Numbered from the stretch's first letter, positions 9,956 to 19,788 are shown. The stretch is DNA of 64,000 nucleotides from Nitratiruptor sp. SB155-2 (GCF_000010325.1 NC_009662.1:1508501-1572500), one strand, 5' to 3'. The notes: generated by a model not told the origin, from the letters alone. Numbers and translations are program-made.

Positions 9956-11539
9956 CTACATCCTTTTTTTCGCTTCGATTCCAAGCAGTCTCAATCCAAC
10001 TCGTATGGAAAGAGCTACCACCAAAAAAAGTTTGAGATAGCGGTCTTCATATTCTGAACCGATCACTTTATGCTTGTTGTAAAAACTGTGAAACTGGGCT
10101 GCAAGAGCCTTGAGGTAATCGGTCAGACGTTGCAGCTCTCTTTTTGCGAAGGCATCTTCGATAATTTCTGGCAAAATCAACGCTTCGAACAAAAGATCTT
10201 TCGCATCCTCATTGAGATCTTTCAATGGCGTATCGATCACTTCCCCTGCACTCTTACCGGCTTTTTCCAAAACAGAGTTGATTCTCGCGTGAGCATAATT
10301 GATGTAGTATACAGGATTGGAAGCATCCTCTTTTTTGAGCATATCCACATCAAACTCCAGATGGGTATCGGCCTTTTTACTTAAAAACATAAATTTCAAG
10401 GCATCCGCCCCAATCTCTTCCACTACCTCGCTCATCAGAATAAAGTTTCCGGCACGCTTGCTCATCTTGTATGGTTCACCACCTTTGAGCAAAGAGACCA
10501 TCTGCGCCAGCAGTACTTCCAATTTGTCTGGATCAAATCCCAAAAATTTTATAGCCGCTTTCACTCTTGCGATATATCCATGATGATCCGCTCCCCAGAT
10601 ATTGATATAGCGATCAAAGCCCCGTTTGAATTTGTCATAGTGGTAGATGATATCTCCGGCTAGATAGGTTGGTCTACCATCTTCACGAACGACGACTCTA
10701 TCTTTTTCGTCTCCATATTCACTCGATTTGAGCCATACTTTGCTATCTTTTTCATACACGGCATCATGCTCTTTGAGTATGGCAAAAACCTCATCCCATT
10801 TCTCATATAACGCTTTCTCGCTGACAAAGTGGTCAAACTTGATATCGACTGCAGCCAAATTGGAAACGATCAGTTCCATCATCTTCTCTTTGCCCCATTC
10901 GCTGAGCTTGTCTATCAAGGATTCGTCACTAAAAGCCTCTTTGCCAAACTCCTCTATTGCCTCTTTTGCCAAATCCTTGATGTAATCACCCCGGTAGTAC
11001 TCCTGGGGCCACTGCACCTCCTGGCCCAGTTCCTCTTTGGCTGCAAGATAGATAGATAGCCCAAGAAGATAGATCTGGTTACCTGCATCGTTGATATAGT
11101 ACTCTTTGACGATCTCATTGCCCAGATGTTTTCCCAACCTCGAAAGAGCTTCACCAAGCACGGCTCCTCTGGCATGACCTATGTGCAAAGGACCCGTAGG
11201 ATTTGCACTGACAAATTCGAGTAAAATAGTTTCTCCCTGCTCGTCTTTGCCAAATTCCGATTCGTTTTTGAGTGCCCATGTCGCATACTCATCCAAGAAA
11301 GATTCACTCAGTTTGAAATTGACATACCCTTTGATAGGCTCCACCTTCTCAAAGATAGAACTGCTTTCGAAGGATTTGGCCAATTCATCGGCAATTTGCA
11401 TAGGGGATCTTCGAAGCTCTTTGGCTAAAGAAAAAGCGATCGGCGTCGCATAGTGTCCAAACTGTCTATCTCTTGGTTTTTCAAGGATTATACTCTTATC
11501 ACTCAGTTTTGAAAGTTCTGACTGAACTCTTTTTTTCAA
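9956..11539 (-). CDS. argS: arginyl-tRNA synthetase
   Basis: Class I synthetase charging tRNA-Arg. It has the N-terminal Add1 domain ([18 protein letters not shown]), the HIGH motif in [15 protein letters not shown], the KMSK-like loop [15 protein letters not shown] and a C-terminal DALR anticodon-binding domain ending at the usual terminal methionine. The preferred start is the TTG at 11539 (527 residues), seven bases after AAAGGA; another TTG two codons earlier is too close to that site. It lies between tatA and rsfS, in the conserved order gmk-tatA-argS. Confidence 0.95.
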   Translation of the reverse strand: MKKRVQSELSKLSDKSIILEKPRDRQFGHYATPIAFSLAKELRRSPMQIADELAKSFESSSIFEKVEPIKGYVNFKLSESFLDEYATWALKNESEFGKDEQGETILLEFVSANPTGPLHIGHARGAVLGEALSRLGKHLGNEIVKEYYINDAGNQIYLLGLSIYLAAKEELGQEVQWPQEYYRGDYIKDLAKEAIEEFGKEAFSDESLIDKLSEWGKEKMMELIVSNLAAVDIKFDHFVSEKALYEKWDEVFAILKEHDAVYEKDSKVWLKSSEYGDEKDRVVVREDGRPTYLAGDIIYHYDKFKRGFDRYINIWGADHHGYIARVKAAIKFLGFDPDKLEVLLAQMVSLLKGGEPYKMSKRAGNFILMSEVVEEIGADALKFMFLSKKADTHLEFDVDMLKKEDASNPVYYINYAHARINSVLEKAGKSAGEVIDTPLKDLNEDAKDLLFEALILPEIIEDAFAKRELQRLTDYLKALAAQFHSFYNKHKVIGSEYEDRYLKLFLVVALSIRVGLRLLGIEAKKRM

Positions 11540-11555
11540 TGGCAAGTCCTTTGAA

Positions 11556-11575
11556 TAAGAGGGAGTTCCCTCTTA
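11556..11575 (-). terminator. perfect hairpin at the tatA stop codon
   Basis: TAAGAGGGA and TCCCTCTTA form a 9-bp inverted repeat with a two-base centre, overlapping the tatA stop. The following sequence is U-poor and argS follows within 20 bases, so it may be a processing or attenuating hairpin in the operon rather than a full terminator. Confidence 0.5.
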
Positions 11576-11809
11576 CGCTTTTGTAGTATCTTGATCTGCA
11601 GTCGTTTTTGTAGTGGAAGCAGTGGTTTTCTCTTCAATCTCTTTTTTATTCTCTGTAGCAACCTCTTCCTCATCCTCTTTCATCGCTTTTTTGAAATTTT
11701 TGATTCCGCTTCCCAACCCTTTTGCCAGTTCTGGAATCTTTTTTGCTCCAAACAGTAGTACAACGATCAACAAAATGATCAGAAGTTCCGGCATACTTGG
11801 CATACCCAT
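11573..11809 (-). CDS. tatA: twin-arginine translocase subunit TatA
   Basis: Pore-forming component of the Tat pathway for folded, often cofactor-bearing proteins. It has a short N-terminal transmembrane helix (about 6-22), the [20 protein letters not shown] amphipathic hinge region, and a charged, Thr/Lys-rich low-complexity tail. The 78-residue length is normal. No tatB or tatC is in the window. It lies between gmk and argS as in Helicobacter and Campylobacter. Confidence 0.95.
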   Translation of the reverse strand: MGMPSMPELLIILLIVVLLFGAKKIPELAKGLGSGIKNFKKAMKEDEEEVATENKKEIEEKTTASTTKTTADQDTTKA

Positions 11810-11877
11810 ACGTACTCCTTCAATAGATTATGTAAAATAATACACAAACTTTCTTAATATGAGGTTTAAAGCCCTGG

Positions 11878-12507
11878 CTAATCAGTTTTTCTCCACTGCT
11901 CGATAAAAGCCTCGATCTCTTCGTTATCTCGTCTTAGTCTAGCCGCTTTTGCAATTGCCAAAATTAGCTCTTTGGATTGTTCCAACTTTTCATTGATCAA
12001 GATAAAATCAAATTGTGGCATCCACTCCATCTCTTTGAGAGCGTTTTGCAACCGTTTTTGTATCGTCTCTTCATCATCTGTCCCTCGGGTCTCCAGGCGA
12101 ATACGCAACTCCCTCATTGTCGGCGTCGTTACAAACACCGATGTCACCAAAGAAGAAAACTGGCTTTTTTTGATAGAATCGAATCCCTGGACATCGATAT
12201 CGAAAAGGACAAGTTTCCCCTCTTCTACCGCCTGTTTCACAGGTCGCAAAGAGGTACCGTAGTAGTTGCCGTGTACATTGGCCCATTCCAAAAACATTCC
12301 GGCTTCTATCTCTTTTTCAAACTCCTCTTTCGAGACGAAATAGTAATCTTTCCCATCAACTTCACCGGGACGTTTCGGACGGGTAGTCGTAGAAATGCTA
12401 AAATAGACATCAGGAATATGCTCTACAATCGTTTTAATAAGCGTACTCTTTCCCGCTCCACTTGGACCTGAAATGACAAGTAAGGCACCTTTTTGAAACA
12501 TGCTCAC
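11878..12507 (-). CDS. gmk: guanylate kinase
   Basis: Phosphorylates GMP to GDP. The P-loop is SGPSGAGKSTLIKTI. The GMP-binding segment STTTRPKRPGEVDGKDYYFV and the lid with RLETRGTDDEETIQKR are standard. The 209-residue protein begins within the last codons of the ChePep-like gene (ATGA overlap), so the two are co-translated. Confidence 0.96.
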   Translation of the reverse strand: MSMFQKGALLVISGPSGAGKSTLIKTIVEHIPDVYFSISTTTRPKRPGEVDGKDYYFVSKEEFEKEIEAGMFLEWANVHGNYYGTSLRPVKQAVEEGKLVLFDIDVQGFDSIKKSQFSSLVTSVFVTTPTMRELRIRLETRGTDDEETIQKRLQNALKEMEWMPQFDFILINEKLEQSKELILAIAKAARLRRDNEEIEAFIEQWRKTD

Positions 12508-13460
12508 TCTTTTGGAAAAGATATTTTGATTGTGATATCGAGCTGCATACCATCGAGCAGCGCCTTGAGTGAAGGCACGGACATTTTTTCCATATTTTGG
12601 CTAAGAGCTTTGACTTCTTCCTCCCGATTTTTTGGCTCTTCTATCTTTTCATGAGTAGTGAACTCTTCATGAGAAGAGGTGTCATAAGATGCAGTATCCT
12701 CCATGGATGTTTCGTGTGTTTCCACTTCTTCTGGCTCACTCTCCTCTTGGGTCACTTGCGTGAGTTCTTCGGCAATATTCGTCAATATATCTTCAGCACT
12801 CTCTTCTTGAAGAGGTTCTTCATCATTCTGGTCAAGAAGTTCATTGACTTTTTTCACCTCTTCCTCATCCAAAACACCGCTTTTTTCCATTGTCTCTTCT
12901 ACAAATGGGGGCTCCTCTTCCTCCTCTTCTACTTCCACTAACGGCTCTTCACGCTCAACTGGCTGTATTGTCGGGATTTCAGAAACTTCTTCCTCTCCTT
13001 GCATTGATTCTTCTGCAGGTATTTCCTCTTGGGCTTCTTCCTCTACAGATACTTCTTCAGGCTCCTCTTCTTCAGTAGTTTGCGCCTCCAAAACCTCTTC
13101 TTCGGATAGAGGTACTTCTTGCTCTTGTTCGCCTGTGTGCATAATCTCTTGCTGGACTTTGCGAAGCAGCTCTACAAGATCTGTCGGCAAGAAAGGTTTG
13201 GGTAGAACGAAGTCGAACTGAACTTCAAAATTTTTCGCATTGGAAGCAATAATGCCGATCTTTTTGTAATCAATCTTCTCTTTGATAAGTTCCAAAAGAT
13301 TTTCATCATACAGATCATCATCAATAATGACAACTTCATATGTTCCGCTGGGAATCTCATTGACATTTTCTATACTTTCAAGTTCGTAACCGGCTTTTGG
13401 AACACCGATGTTCATCATTCTGTTGACGACGGGATTGTTATTGATAAGTAGAAGCTTCAT
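12504..13460 (-). CDS. ChePep-like acidic receiver-domain protein
   Basis: A 318-residue protein with three parts: an N-terminal CheY-like receiver domain (about 1-105), a long Glu-rich linker (about 110-280) and a conserved C-terminal segment containing SVPSLKALLDGMQLDITIKI. This architecture and the position next to gmk-tatA-argS match the poly-E-rich protein HP0322 (ChePep) of Helicobacter pylori, a polar regulator of chemotaxis and flagellar rotation. The receiver looks degenerate: the acidic pair is replaced by asparagines (LLINNNP), while D47 (VVIIDDD) and the Lys of VLPKPF remain. The linker is unlikely to fold. The identification is from architecture and synteny. Confidence 0.78.
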   Translation of the reverse strand: MKLLLINNNPVVNRMMNIGVPKAGYELESIENVNEIPSGTYEVVIIDDDLYDENLLELIKEKIDYKKIGIIASNAKNFEVQFDFVLPKPFLPTDLVELLRKVQQEIMHTGEQEQEVPLSEEEVLEAQTTEEEEPEEVSVEEEAQEEIPAEESMQGEEEVSEIPTIQPVEREEPLVEVEEEEEEPPFVEETMEKSGVLDEEEVKKVNELLDQNDEEPLQEESAEDILTNIAEELTQVTQEESEPEEVETHETSMEDTASYDTSSHEEFTTHEKIEEPKNREEEVKALSQNMEKMSVPSLKALLDGMQLDITIKISFPKE

Positions 13461-13537
13461 TCTCTCTCCCAGACAGGCTTTTGCATAATTTTATAATCTT
13501 TTTGCTTTAATATTATTAATTTTTGCAAAGGATCGTT

Positions 13538-14053
13538 ATGCGTTTTTTGATCATTCTGTTTTTGGGTCTATCGCTCTATGCTCAATCGCTCTATTTTCTT
13601 CCTTTCGAAGCTAAAGCGGCCAAGATAGAACTCTTACGAAAAATTGATCATGCCAATCATGAAATAACCGTTGCTATATACAGCTTTACGCACAAAACCA
13701 TAGCAAAACATCTCAAAAAGGCCGCAAAAAGAGGTGTACATGTTCTCATTATAGCGGATGAAGAGCAAAACACGAACAACCCCTACTCGCAAATAGGCTA
13801 TCTACAAAAATATAAAAATATCGATGTCTATACGATCAAAGGAAAATATAACAAAAAAAGAGACTACTTTGGGAAAATGCATATGAAGTTGGCCATCATA
13901 GATCAAAAATGGCTCATATTTGGTTCAGCTAACTGGAGCTATTCTGCATTTAGCAAAAATTATGAAATGCTGTACTTTGTGAAAGATTACGCTTTGGCCA
14001 AAAAGGCGAAGAAGATGTTTGAAAGAGTGCTCCGCAAAGCGAAGCCCTACTGA
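13538..14053 (+). CDS. secreted phospholipase D-like (Nuc-type) nuclease
   Basis: A single-HKD PLD-superfamily protein of the size of the bacterial Nuc endonucleases, which dimerise to build an active site. The signal peptide is MRFLIILFLGLSLYAQ, so it is probably periplasmic. The HKD motif is H115, K117 and D122 in KMHMKLAIIDQK, followed by GSANWS. The ATG at 13538 follows AAAGGA; an upstream in-frame TTG lacks such a site. It converges with rplS two bases away. Possible roles are nutrient DNA/RNA degradation or lipid hydrolysis; nuclease is favoured by size. Confidence 0.88.
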   Translation: MRFLIILFLGLSLYAQSLYFLPFEAKAAKIELLRKIDHANHEITVAIYSFTHKTIAKHLKKAAKRGVHVLIIADEEQNTNNPYSQIGYLQKYKNIDVYTIKGKYNKKRDYFGKMHMKLAIIDQKWLIFGSANWSYSAFSKNYEMLYFVKDYALAKKAKKMFERVLRKAKPY

Positions 14054-14055
14054 TA

Positions 14056-14409
14056 TTAGCGAAGCTCTTTGATTCGAGCCGCTTTTCCTTTTCTTTCTCG
14101 CAAATAGTAGAGTTTGCTTCTTCGAACACGTCCTCTTCGAACAACCTTGATATCTTTGATACTATCGCTGTAAAGAGGGAAAATTCTCTCAACACCGATA
14201 TTGTTCGCTCCAATTTTTCGAACGGTAAATGTCTTTCCTGTTCCTTCTCCTCGAATCGCGATACATACACCTTCAAAGTTCTGGATTCTTGTTTTGTCGC
14301 CCTCTTTGATCTCTACCGCTACTCGTACTGTATCACCCGCTTTGAATTCAGGTACACTTTTTTGCTCAAGCTGAGCTTTTTCGAAATGCTCGATATATCT
14401 ATTTCTCAT
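14056..14409 (-). CDS. rplS: 50S ribosomal protein L19
   Basis: L19 lies at the 30S-50S interface. The family signature appears in [31 protein letters not shown] and the basic C-terminal [20 protein letters not shown]. Its start overlaps the trmD stop by 11 bases. It closes the rpsP-khpA-rimM-trmD-rplS operon. Confidence 0.97.
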
Positions 14410-15079
14410 CCTCTATCCTTTTATCGGGTCTGTAGTATTTCGTTCTCAGACGTGCCAACTGGTATTTTAAGGCGCTAATTTTACTATGGTTTCCCTTTAA
14501 AAACTCTTTAATGACTGCTTTACCTTTGAAAACATCTGGCTTCGTGAACGAAGGCGCTTCCAAAAGATCCCCCTCAAAGCTCTCCTCTTCCAAAGATGCA
14601 CTATTGCCTAGGACTCCAGGGATATTGCGGACTATCGCATCACTCATCACCAAAGAAGCCAGCTCACCACCGGTCAGTATAAAATCACCAATGCTAAAAA
14701 CCTCATCCGCATAGATTTCGATAAGTCGCTCATCAAATCCTTCGTACCGCCCATTGACAAAAACAATATGTTTTTTATGCGCCAGCCGCTTTGCATCTTT
14801 TTGGGTAAATCTTTTGGCTACGGGAGTAGTAAAGACAACCCAACTCTCTTTCTTTTTAATGAATTCCAAAGCATCGGCAATGGGTCTGGGCTCAAGCAGC
14901 ATTCCCGCACCACCACCTATTTTATAACGATCCACTTTTTTATGTTTATTATGACTAAATGCTCTATAATCGATAAACTCTATTTCAAAAAGCTTTTTTT
15001 CTAAAGCCCGCTTTAAAATGGAATCTTCAAAATAGCAACGCATTAGATTTGGGAAAAGCGTAAGATAGGTAATCTTCAT
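14399..15079 (-). CDS. trmD: tRNA (guanine-N1)-methyltransferase TrmD
   Basis: SPOUT-fold enzyme making m1G37 in tRNAs, which prevents +1 frameshifting. Key segments are [48 protein letters not shown] and the C-terminal [12 protein letters not shown]. The 226-residue length is usual. It overlaps rimM by ATGA at its start and rplS by 11 bases at its end. Confidence 0.97.
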
Positions 15080-15597
15080 GAAGCTTCTAGGATATCTTGT
15101 GCACCTTTGGTATCGATCCTTTTTTGATCAAGATGCACATCTTCGATAAACATATCCAAAAAAGGAATTAAAAAGGATTTTGCTTTTTTCATATCTACAA
15201 AACTCTTATCCGTTTCAACCAAAAGATAATCACCAGCAGGGAGCCTTTGAATATCGACAACCTTTCCTAGCCTTTTTCCCTCTTCAAAAACGTCACATCC
15301 TAAAATATCGAACCAAAAGTACTCATCTTCTCCAAGAGGAAAGCTCTTTTTTGTCGTCTCTTCATCACTGTAAAGATAGGCGTTAGTATACTTTTTCGCT
15401 TCATCCACTGAATCGATACCTTGAAATTTCACGGTACCTCGAGCGGGATTGACAGATTCAATCGTTAAAGAGCCTCGATCACTCTCAAAAGTGGACCCTT
15501 TTTGAAACTGCTCAGGAAAATCGGTAAGAATATGGAGTTTCATATCTCCATGGAGACCAACGGTTCTTCCCAATCGCGCAACCGTGAGTTTTTTCAC
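15076..15597 (-). CDS. rimM: ribosome maturation factor RimM
   Basis: Assembly factor for the 30S head that binds S19. The N-terminal RimM domain begins [18 protein letters not shown] and the PRC-barrel follows at about 95-170 ([19 protein letters not shown]). Length is 173 residues. It is coupled to trmD by an ATGA overlap and follows the KH-domain gene by two bases. Confidence 0.95.
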   Translation of the reverse strand: MKKLTVARLGRTVGLHGDMKLHILTDFPEQFQKGSTFESDRGSLTIESVNPARGTVKFQGIDSVDEAKKYTNAYLYSDEETTKKSFPLGEDEYFWFDILGCDVFEEGKRLGKVVDIQRLPAGDYLLVETDKSFVDMKKAKSFLIPFLDMFIEDVHLDQKRIDTKGAQDILEAS

Positions 15598-15599
15598 GT

Positions 15600-15842
15600 T
15601 TACTCCTTGGGTTGAACGTTGACTTTGTAGCTTACTCCATCTTTTGCTTTGCAGCCGGATATTACCGTTTTGATGGCACCGATCATTTTGCCCTCTTTTC
15701 CGATAATCTTACCGGCATCGGCTTTATTTGCATAGATCGTGATCTGGGCATATGTTTCATTGACCTGATCCACGACTACTTCTATATCCTCGGGATGGTT
15801 TGCCAAGAGCTTGGCATACTCCCGAATAAAATCTTGTACCAT
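15600..15842 (-). CDS. khpA: KH-domain RNA-binding protein KhpA
   Basis: A small KH-domain protein of the KhpA/YlqC type. The GxxG-bearing core reads KIIGKEGKMIGAIKTVI. The family often partners KhpB (Jag) and binds many RNAs; that role is from the family. I chose the ATG at 15842 (80 residues, MVQDFIREYAKLLANHPEDI), which directly follows the rpsP stop; the longer frame would start inside rpsP. It lies between rpsP and rimM, as usual. Confidence 0.93.
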   Translation of the reverse strand: MVQDFIREYAKLLANHPEDIEVVVDQVNETYAQITIYANKADAGKIIGKEGKMIGAIKTVISGCKAKDGVSYKVNVQPKE

Positions 15843-15843
15843 C

Positions 15844-16071
15844 TTACTTTCCAGAGAGTTTTTTGACCCGTTCACTCATTTTGGCGCCTACGCCAAGCCA
15901 GTAGTTCAATCGCTCTTCATCGATTTTTACAGTTACAGGATCTGTCAATGGGTTGTAATAACCGATACTTTCGATCCAGCCACTGTCTCGTCTTTTTCTA
16001 CTGTCTGTTACAACGATTCTGTAAAAAGGTCGTTTTTTTCTTCCAAAACGTGCCAGTCTTATAACTACCAT
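15844..16071 (-). CDS. rpsP: 30S ribosomal protein S16
   Basis: S16 is an early 30S assembly protein. The sequence begins [20 protein letters not shown] and contains [18 protein letters not shown]. The 75-residue length is typical. It follows ffh with a 70-base gap holding a hairpin. Confidence 0.97.
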   Translation of the reverse strand: MVVIRLARFGRKKRPFYRIVVTDSRKRRDSGWIESIGYYNPLTDPVTVKIDEERLNYWLGVGAKMSERVKKLSGK

Positions 16072-16107
16072 CTACTAATTCTCCTTTTTTTGATTGGTAT
16101 ATTTTAA

Positions 16108-16133
16108 CCACTTCACACCGTGATGTAAAGTGG
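16108..16133 (-). other. stem-loop between ffh and rpsP
   Basis: CCACTT and AAGTGG pair around an inner CAC/GTG stem. It lies eight bases after the ffh stop and precedes an AT-rich stretch. It could be a weak terminator or an rpsP leader structure. Confidence 0.4.
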
Positions 16134-16141
16134 ATAAAACA

Positions 16142-17500
16142 TCACCGAATTGGTGGCATGCCTCCACCACCCATCTGTTTCATCATGTTTTGAATATCTT
16201 GCATTCCTTTTTTACCAGCAAACTTTTTGGCAAATTTCGCTGCGTTGTTGAACTGTTTCAAGATTTTGTTCACTTCTTGCGGACTCAGCCCAGCTCCCTG
16301 GGCAATTCGTTTTTTTCTTGAGTTGTTTTTCAAAATGAGATCCGGATCTTTGCGCTCTTTCGGTGTCATGGAGTTGATCATCGCTTTGATCTTTTTGATC
16401 TCTTTTGAGTTCTCAAGATCCAAATCTTTAATGGCTTTTGCCATATTTCCCATACCTGGGATCATAGAGATAAGACTTTTGAGACTTCCCATCTTTTTAA
16501 TAGACTCTAACTGCTCGAGGAAATCTTCAAAGTTGAATTTCCCTTTCGCGATCTTTTTACTGATCTTTTTGGCCTGTTTCTCATCGATAACGGCAGCCGT
16601 TTTTTCTGCCAAAGATTCGATATCACCGGCCCCCATCAATCGATTCGTGATACGTTCAGGAATAAACACTTCTAGGTCTGGCATCTTTTCACCAGTCCCG
16701 ATAAATCGTAAAGGCACACCAATTTGATGGGCAAGCGAAAGGGCTACGCCTCCTTTTGCATCCCCATCATACTTGGTCAAAATAACGCCGGTAATACCAA
16801 CATCTTCATTGAATTTTGCTGCACTTCGAACGGCATCCTGACCGGTCAAAGAGTCTGCCACATAAAAAACTTCATCCGGATGAGCCGCTTCTTTAACCTT
16901 TTTGAGCTCCTCCATCAATGCTTCATCGATGGCAAGACGACCGGCCGTATCGATGATAACTACATCATAGAGTTTTTCGCGTGCCAGTTTCAAAGCATCA
17001 TTCACTACTTTAACCGGATCTTTTTGGTCATCTTCACCAAAAAAATCCACTTCAATCTGGGATGCTATCTGTCGAAGCTGCTCCACAGCAGCAAGCCGTT
17101 GTAGATCGGCAGCTACCAAAAGAACTTTTTTCCCTCGCAGTTTGAGATAGTTTGCAAGTTTTCCGGAAGTAGTCGTTTTACCGCTTCCTTGAAGCCCAGT
17201 CATCAAAACGACTGTAGGAGGTTTTGATGCATAGACAAATCCCTGTTTTGCCCCAGGAGCTGTAAGGATTTCAGTTAGATTTTTTTGAAGCGCTTGCAAA
17301 AAAGTATCTCGCCCGATTCCAGCCGCTTTTGTATCGAGTTCAACTTTTTGAAGTAGTTCTTTTACGACTTTATGGTGCACATCGGATTTCAGTAGGCTCT
17401 TTTTCAGCTCGGTAAGCGCTTTTTTCAGTGCTTTTTCATCATCTTTGAAACGAATCTTTTTGATGGCACTGGTAAACGAGTTCGAAAGCGTTTCAAACAA
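16142..17500 (-). CDS. ffh: signal recognition particle protein Ffh
   Basis: SRP54-type GTPase that targets nascent membrane proteins to FtsY. An N domain (about 1-85) precedes the G domain with TGLQGSGKTTTSGKLA (P-loop about 102-109), IIDTAGRL and LTKYDGDAKGG. The methionine-rich M domain (about 300-452) includes the signal-binding region and ends KGMQDIQNMMKQMGGGGMPP. Length is 452. It sits upstream of rpsP as in many bacteria. Confidence 0.97.
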   Translation of the reverse strand: MFETLSNSFTSAIKKIRFKDDEKALKKALTELKKSLLKSDVHHKVVKELLQKVELDTKAAGIGRDTFLQALQKNLTEILTAPGAKQGFVYASKPPTVVLMTGLQGSGKTTTSGKLANYLKLRGKKVLLVAADLQRLAAVEQLRQIASQIEVDFFGEDDQKDPVKVVNDALKLAREKLYDVVIIDTAGRLAIDEALMEELKKVKEAAHPDEVFYVADSLTGQDAVRSAAKFNEDVGITGVILTKYDGDAKGGVALSLAHQIGVPLRFIGTGEKMPDLEVFIPERITNRLMGAGDIESLAEKTAAVIDEKQAKKISKKIAKGKFNFEDFLEQLESIKKMGSLKSLISMIPGMGNMAKAIKDLDLENSKEIKKIKAMINSMTPKERKDPDLILKNNSRKKRIAQGAGLSPQEVNKILKQFNNAAKFAKKFAGKKGMQDIQNMMKQMGGGGMPPIR

Positions 17501-17574
17501 ATCTAACCCCTTTTTCTATTTGAGTGTGCAATTTTACTTAAAAATAGATTAATTTTAGCTAAATTTAATAAAAG

Positions 17575-18303
17575 TTATTGAATGTCAAAATCTTTCGGTT
17601 CAGGCGCTTCAAACTCATAATCAAAAAGTTTTATCCGCTTTGCATGGAGCATCATTCTTTTCCATGGTTTACCACCATACAGTGTATCTCCCAAAATGGG
17701 ATGATCGGTTCTTGCTAAATGCACACGAATCTGGTGCGTCCTGCCTGTCTCGATAACCGCTTTGACTTTGCTTTTTTTGCCATGGATCTCCAATGGTTCC
17801 ACATAGGTTTTTGCTGGTTTTCCCTTGGAAGCTGAGAGTCTCGATTTTGCTTTGCCATCTTTTTTGATTGTTAGTATCGGATAGTCAATTTCATAAGGTT
17901 CAGCGACAATGCCTTCCACCCATGCAACATACTCTTTATAGACTCTGCTTTTGCGAAACTCTTCGATCGCTTTTTTCCGAAAAGCTTCATTTTTGACTAG
18001 AAGAAGCACCCCGCTCGTCTCTTTATCAAGGCGATGCAGCAACTCGTACCCGCTATCCTCTTTGATCTCTTCACTTGTGATGTGGGCCGGCTTGTTGATG
18101 GCCAAAATCTTCTCATCTTCAAATAAAATTTCAGGTTTTTCTATTCTTTTGATACGAAACTTTGTATCGGTATCGATAAGACCTCTTGCGATAACAACCT
18201 TTTTATCTCCCACATATACAAGACCTCGATCGATCAGCTCTTTTGCTTTTTTGTTGGAGATGCCAAGTTGCTGGGCCAGGACCTTATAGGCTTTCTCTTT
18301 CAT
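17575..18303 (-). CDS. RluA-family rRNA pseudouridine synthase
   Basis: Converts uridine to pseudouridine in rRNA. An N-terminal S4 domain (about 5-50, AQQLGISNKKAKELIDRGLV) precedes the RluA catalytic domain with LLHRLDKETSGVLLLVK, where the Asp is the nucleophile, and ETGRTHQIRVHLA. The 242-residue length is compact. Its place between waaA/DUF167 and ffh matches other Campylobacterota. The target site cannot be assigned from sequence. Confidence 0.92.
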   Translation of the reverse strand: MKEKAYKVLAQQLGISNKKAKELIDRGLVYVGDKKVVIARGLIDTDTKFRIKRIEKPEILFEDEKILAINKPAHITSEEIKEDSGYELLHRLDKETSGVLLLVKNEAFRKKAIEEFRKSRVYKEYVAWVEGIVAEPYEIDYPILTIKKDGKAKSRLSASKGKPAKTYVEPLEIHGKKSKVKAVIETGRTHQIRVHLARTDHPILGDTLYGGKPWKRMMLHAKRIKLFDYEFEAPEPKDFDIQ

Positions 18304-18336
18304 CCATTTCCTTTATACTAGATAGTACTGTTGAAC

Positions 18337-18624
18337 TCATTGCGTCAGTTCTTTTATAAAATCGTCTATTTTTTTATTATATGGCATTACAATATGCTTT
18401 CGCTTACTCGTTTCCCCGCTTGCAAAAACGATATCACTCTTTGCTACTTTAAAGGTTTTACTTAAAAACTTCACAAGCTCTTTATTGGCGGCTCCCTCTA
18501 CTGCTGGCGCTTTTATAGCAATTTTAAGCGAATCACCCAAAATTCCTGCAATTTTGTTTTTTGAGGCGTTTGGCTGTGCTTTGATAAACATATGCACTTG
18601 GTCATCTTCTATCTTATACCACAC
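18337..18624 (-). CDS. DUF167/YggU-family protein
   Basis: A small conserved protein of unknown function. The family core is MFIKAQPNASKNKIAGI and APAVEGAANKELVKFLSKTF, followed by IVFASGETSKRKHI. The GTG at 18624 (95 residues) is preceded by GAAAGGATC and is preferred over a TTG six codons upstream. It overlaps the 3' end of waaA by 11 bases with this start. Confidence 0.9.
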   Translation of the reverse strand: MWYKIEDDQVHMFIKAQPNASKNKIAGILGDSLKIAIKAPAVEGAANKELVKFLSKTFKVAKSDIVFASGETSKRKHIVMPYNKKIDDFIKELTQ

Positions 18625-19759
18625 TTTTGATCCTTTCCACAAGAGGCTTCAGATCAATCTTTGCATTTATTGCAGTAGGCTCCCAGTTTTGCTTTAAAGC
18701 ATCTCCAAGATTGTTTGGCTCAATTATTTTTATGCCATCAACATAACTGTAACTTTGAATGTGGTTGTGAAAATAGGGACCGCTAATAATAGGTTTATGA
18801 AAAAAGGCAGGCTCCAGTGGATTGTGTCCTCCGATGCCTTCTATGAAACTGCCTCCAAGTATCACAAGATCACTTACTGCATAGATATTGACAAGCTCTC
18901 CCAGTGTATCTACTAGTACTATATCACCCGTCAATGAAGGATTTTCACTGAATCTGTGATATGCAAGTCCCTCTCTTTTTGCGATATGTTCAAGCAGCTC
19001 ATCCACCTCTTCAAAACGCTCCGGATGTCTGGGAACAACTACGAGTGTCGTTTTGTCCTTGAGATGCATCACCCATTCTGTAGCTATGATCTCCTCTTCT
19101 GGATCGTGCGTACTTGCCGCAACGACAACTGGCTTTTGCTTGGTATACTCTTTCGTCACTTTCGGTTTTTGCAAAAGTTTGATGTTTCCAAGTATCTCAA
19201 TATGTTTTGCTCCAAGTTGCTTGAGTCGTAGAGCATCTTCATCACTTTGCGCATACACATAGTCGATATTTTCAAAAATCTTTTTATAAAACCAGGCAAA
19301 TCGCTTGTACTTGGGAAAACTTCGCTCACTGATCCTGGCATTGATCAAGAATGTTACTGCACCTCTTTTCTTACTGAGATAAAAAAGCAGATACCAAAGC
19401 TCTGCCTCCATCACTACAAGTGCCGGCATGGGCCTTAGCCAAAACCAAAGTAGCGGCTCAAAAGGGAGATACCTGACATCTGCATTCGTATAACTCTTTG
19501 CTGCTTCAAATCCTGTTTGCGTAATGACGCTGATATTTGCTTTGTCAAACTCTCGTACCAGAGGCTCCAGCGCTTTCGTTTCACCGTAGCTACAGGCATG
19601 GAAATGAACCGTTTTTTTTAAAAAAGGAGGATTGTTTTTTAAAAAAAAACGAGCCGGAATGGAGTGGCAGTATTTATCCTTGAATTGTAAAAAAAGTAAA
19701 AATAGTAATGCAAGAAGATAAAGGATTATAGTAATGAACGTATAGATATAAGCAAACAT
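18614..19759 (-). CDS. waaA: 3-deoxy-D-manno-octulosonic acid (Kdo) transferase WaaA
   Basis: Inner-membrane glycosyltransferase adding Kdo to lipid A. The N-terminal membrane anchor spans about 5-28. The catalytic glutamate lies in HACSYGETKALEPL. VVMEAELWYLL, NARISERSF and the C-terminal GGSFIEGIGGHNPLEPAFF are family signatures. I favour the ATG at 19759 (381 residues), because an in-frame TTG at 19777 sits inside the terminator of the previous gene; neither has a good ribosome-binding site, so the start is uncertain. Confidence 0.93.
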   Translation of the reverse strand: MFAYIYTFITIILYLLALLFLLFLQFKDKYCHSIPARFFLKNNPPFLKKTVHFHACSYGETKALEPLVREFDKANISVITQTGFEAAKSYTNADVRYLPFEPLLWFWLRPMPALVVMEAELWYLLFYLSKKRGAVTFLINARISERSFPKYKRFAWFYKKIFENIDYVYAQSDEDALRLKQLGAKHIEILGNIKLLQKPKVTKEYTKQKPVVVAASTHDPEEEIIATEWVMHLKDKTTLVVVPRHPERFEEVDELLEHIAKREGLAYHRFSENPSLTGDIVLVDTLGELVNIYAVSDLVILGGSFIEGIGGHNPLEPAFFHKPIISGPYFHNHIQSYSYVDGIKIIEPNNLGDALKQNWEPTAINAKIDLKPLVERIKSVV

Positions 19760-19764
19760 TGCAC

Positions 19765-19788
19765 AAAAAAGAGCCAAAGGCCCTTTTT
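19765..19788 (-). terminator. Rho-independent terminator after the zinc-ribbon gene
   Basis: On the minus strand AAAAAGGGCC pairs with GGCTCTTTTT around TTT, with one G-U pair, and runs into TTTTTT. It starts at the zinc-ribbon protein's stop codon. It may separate that gene from waaA or limit read-through. Confidence 0.7.

Noticed and set aside
12844-13221. Ser/Thr-rich frame opposite the ChePep-like gene
   Set aside because: It is the reverse reading of the Glu-rich linker and has no independent support.
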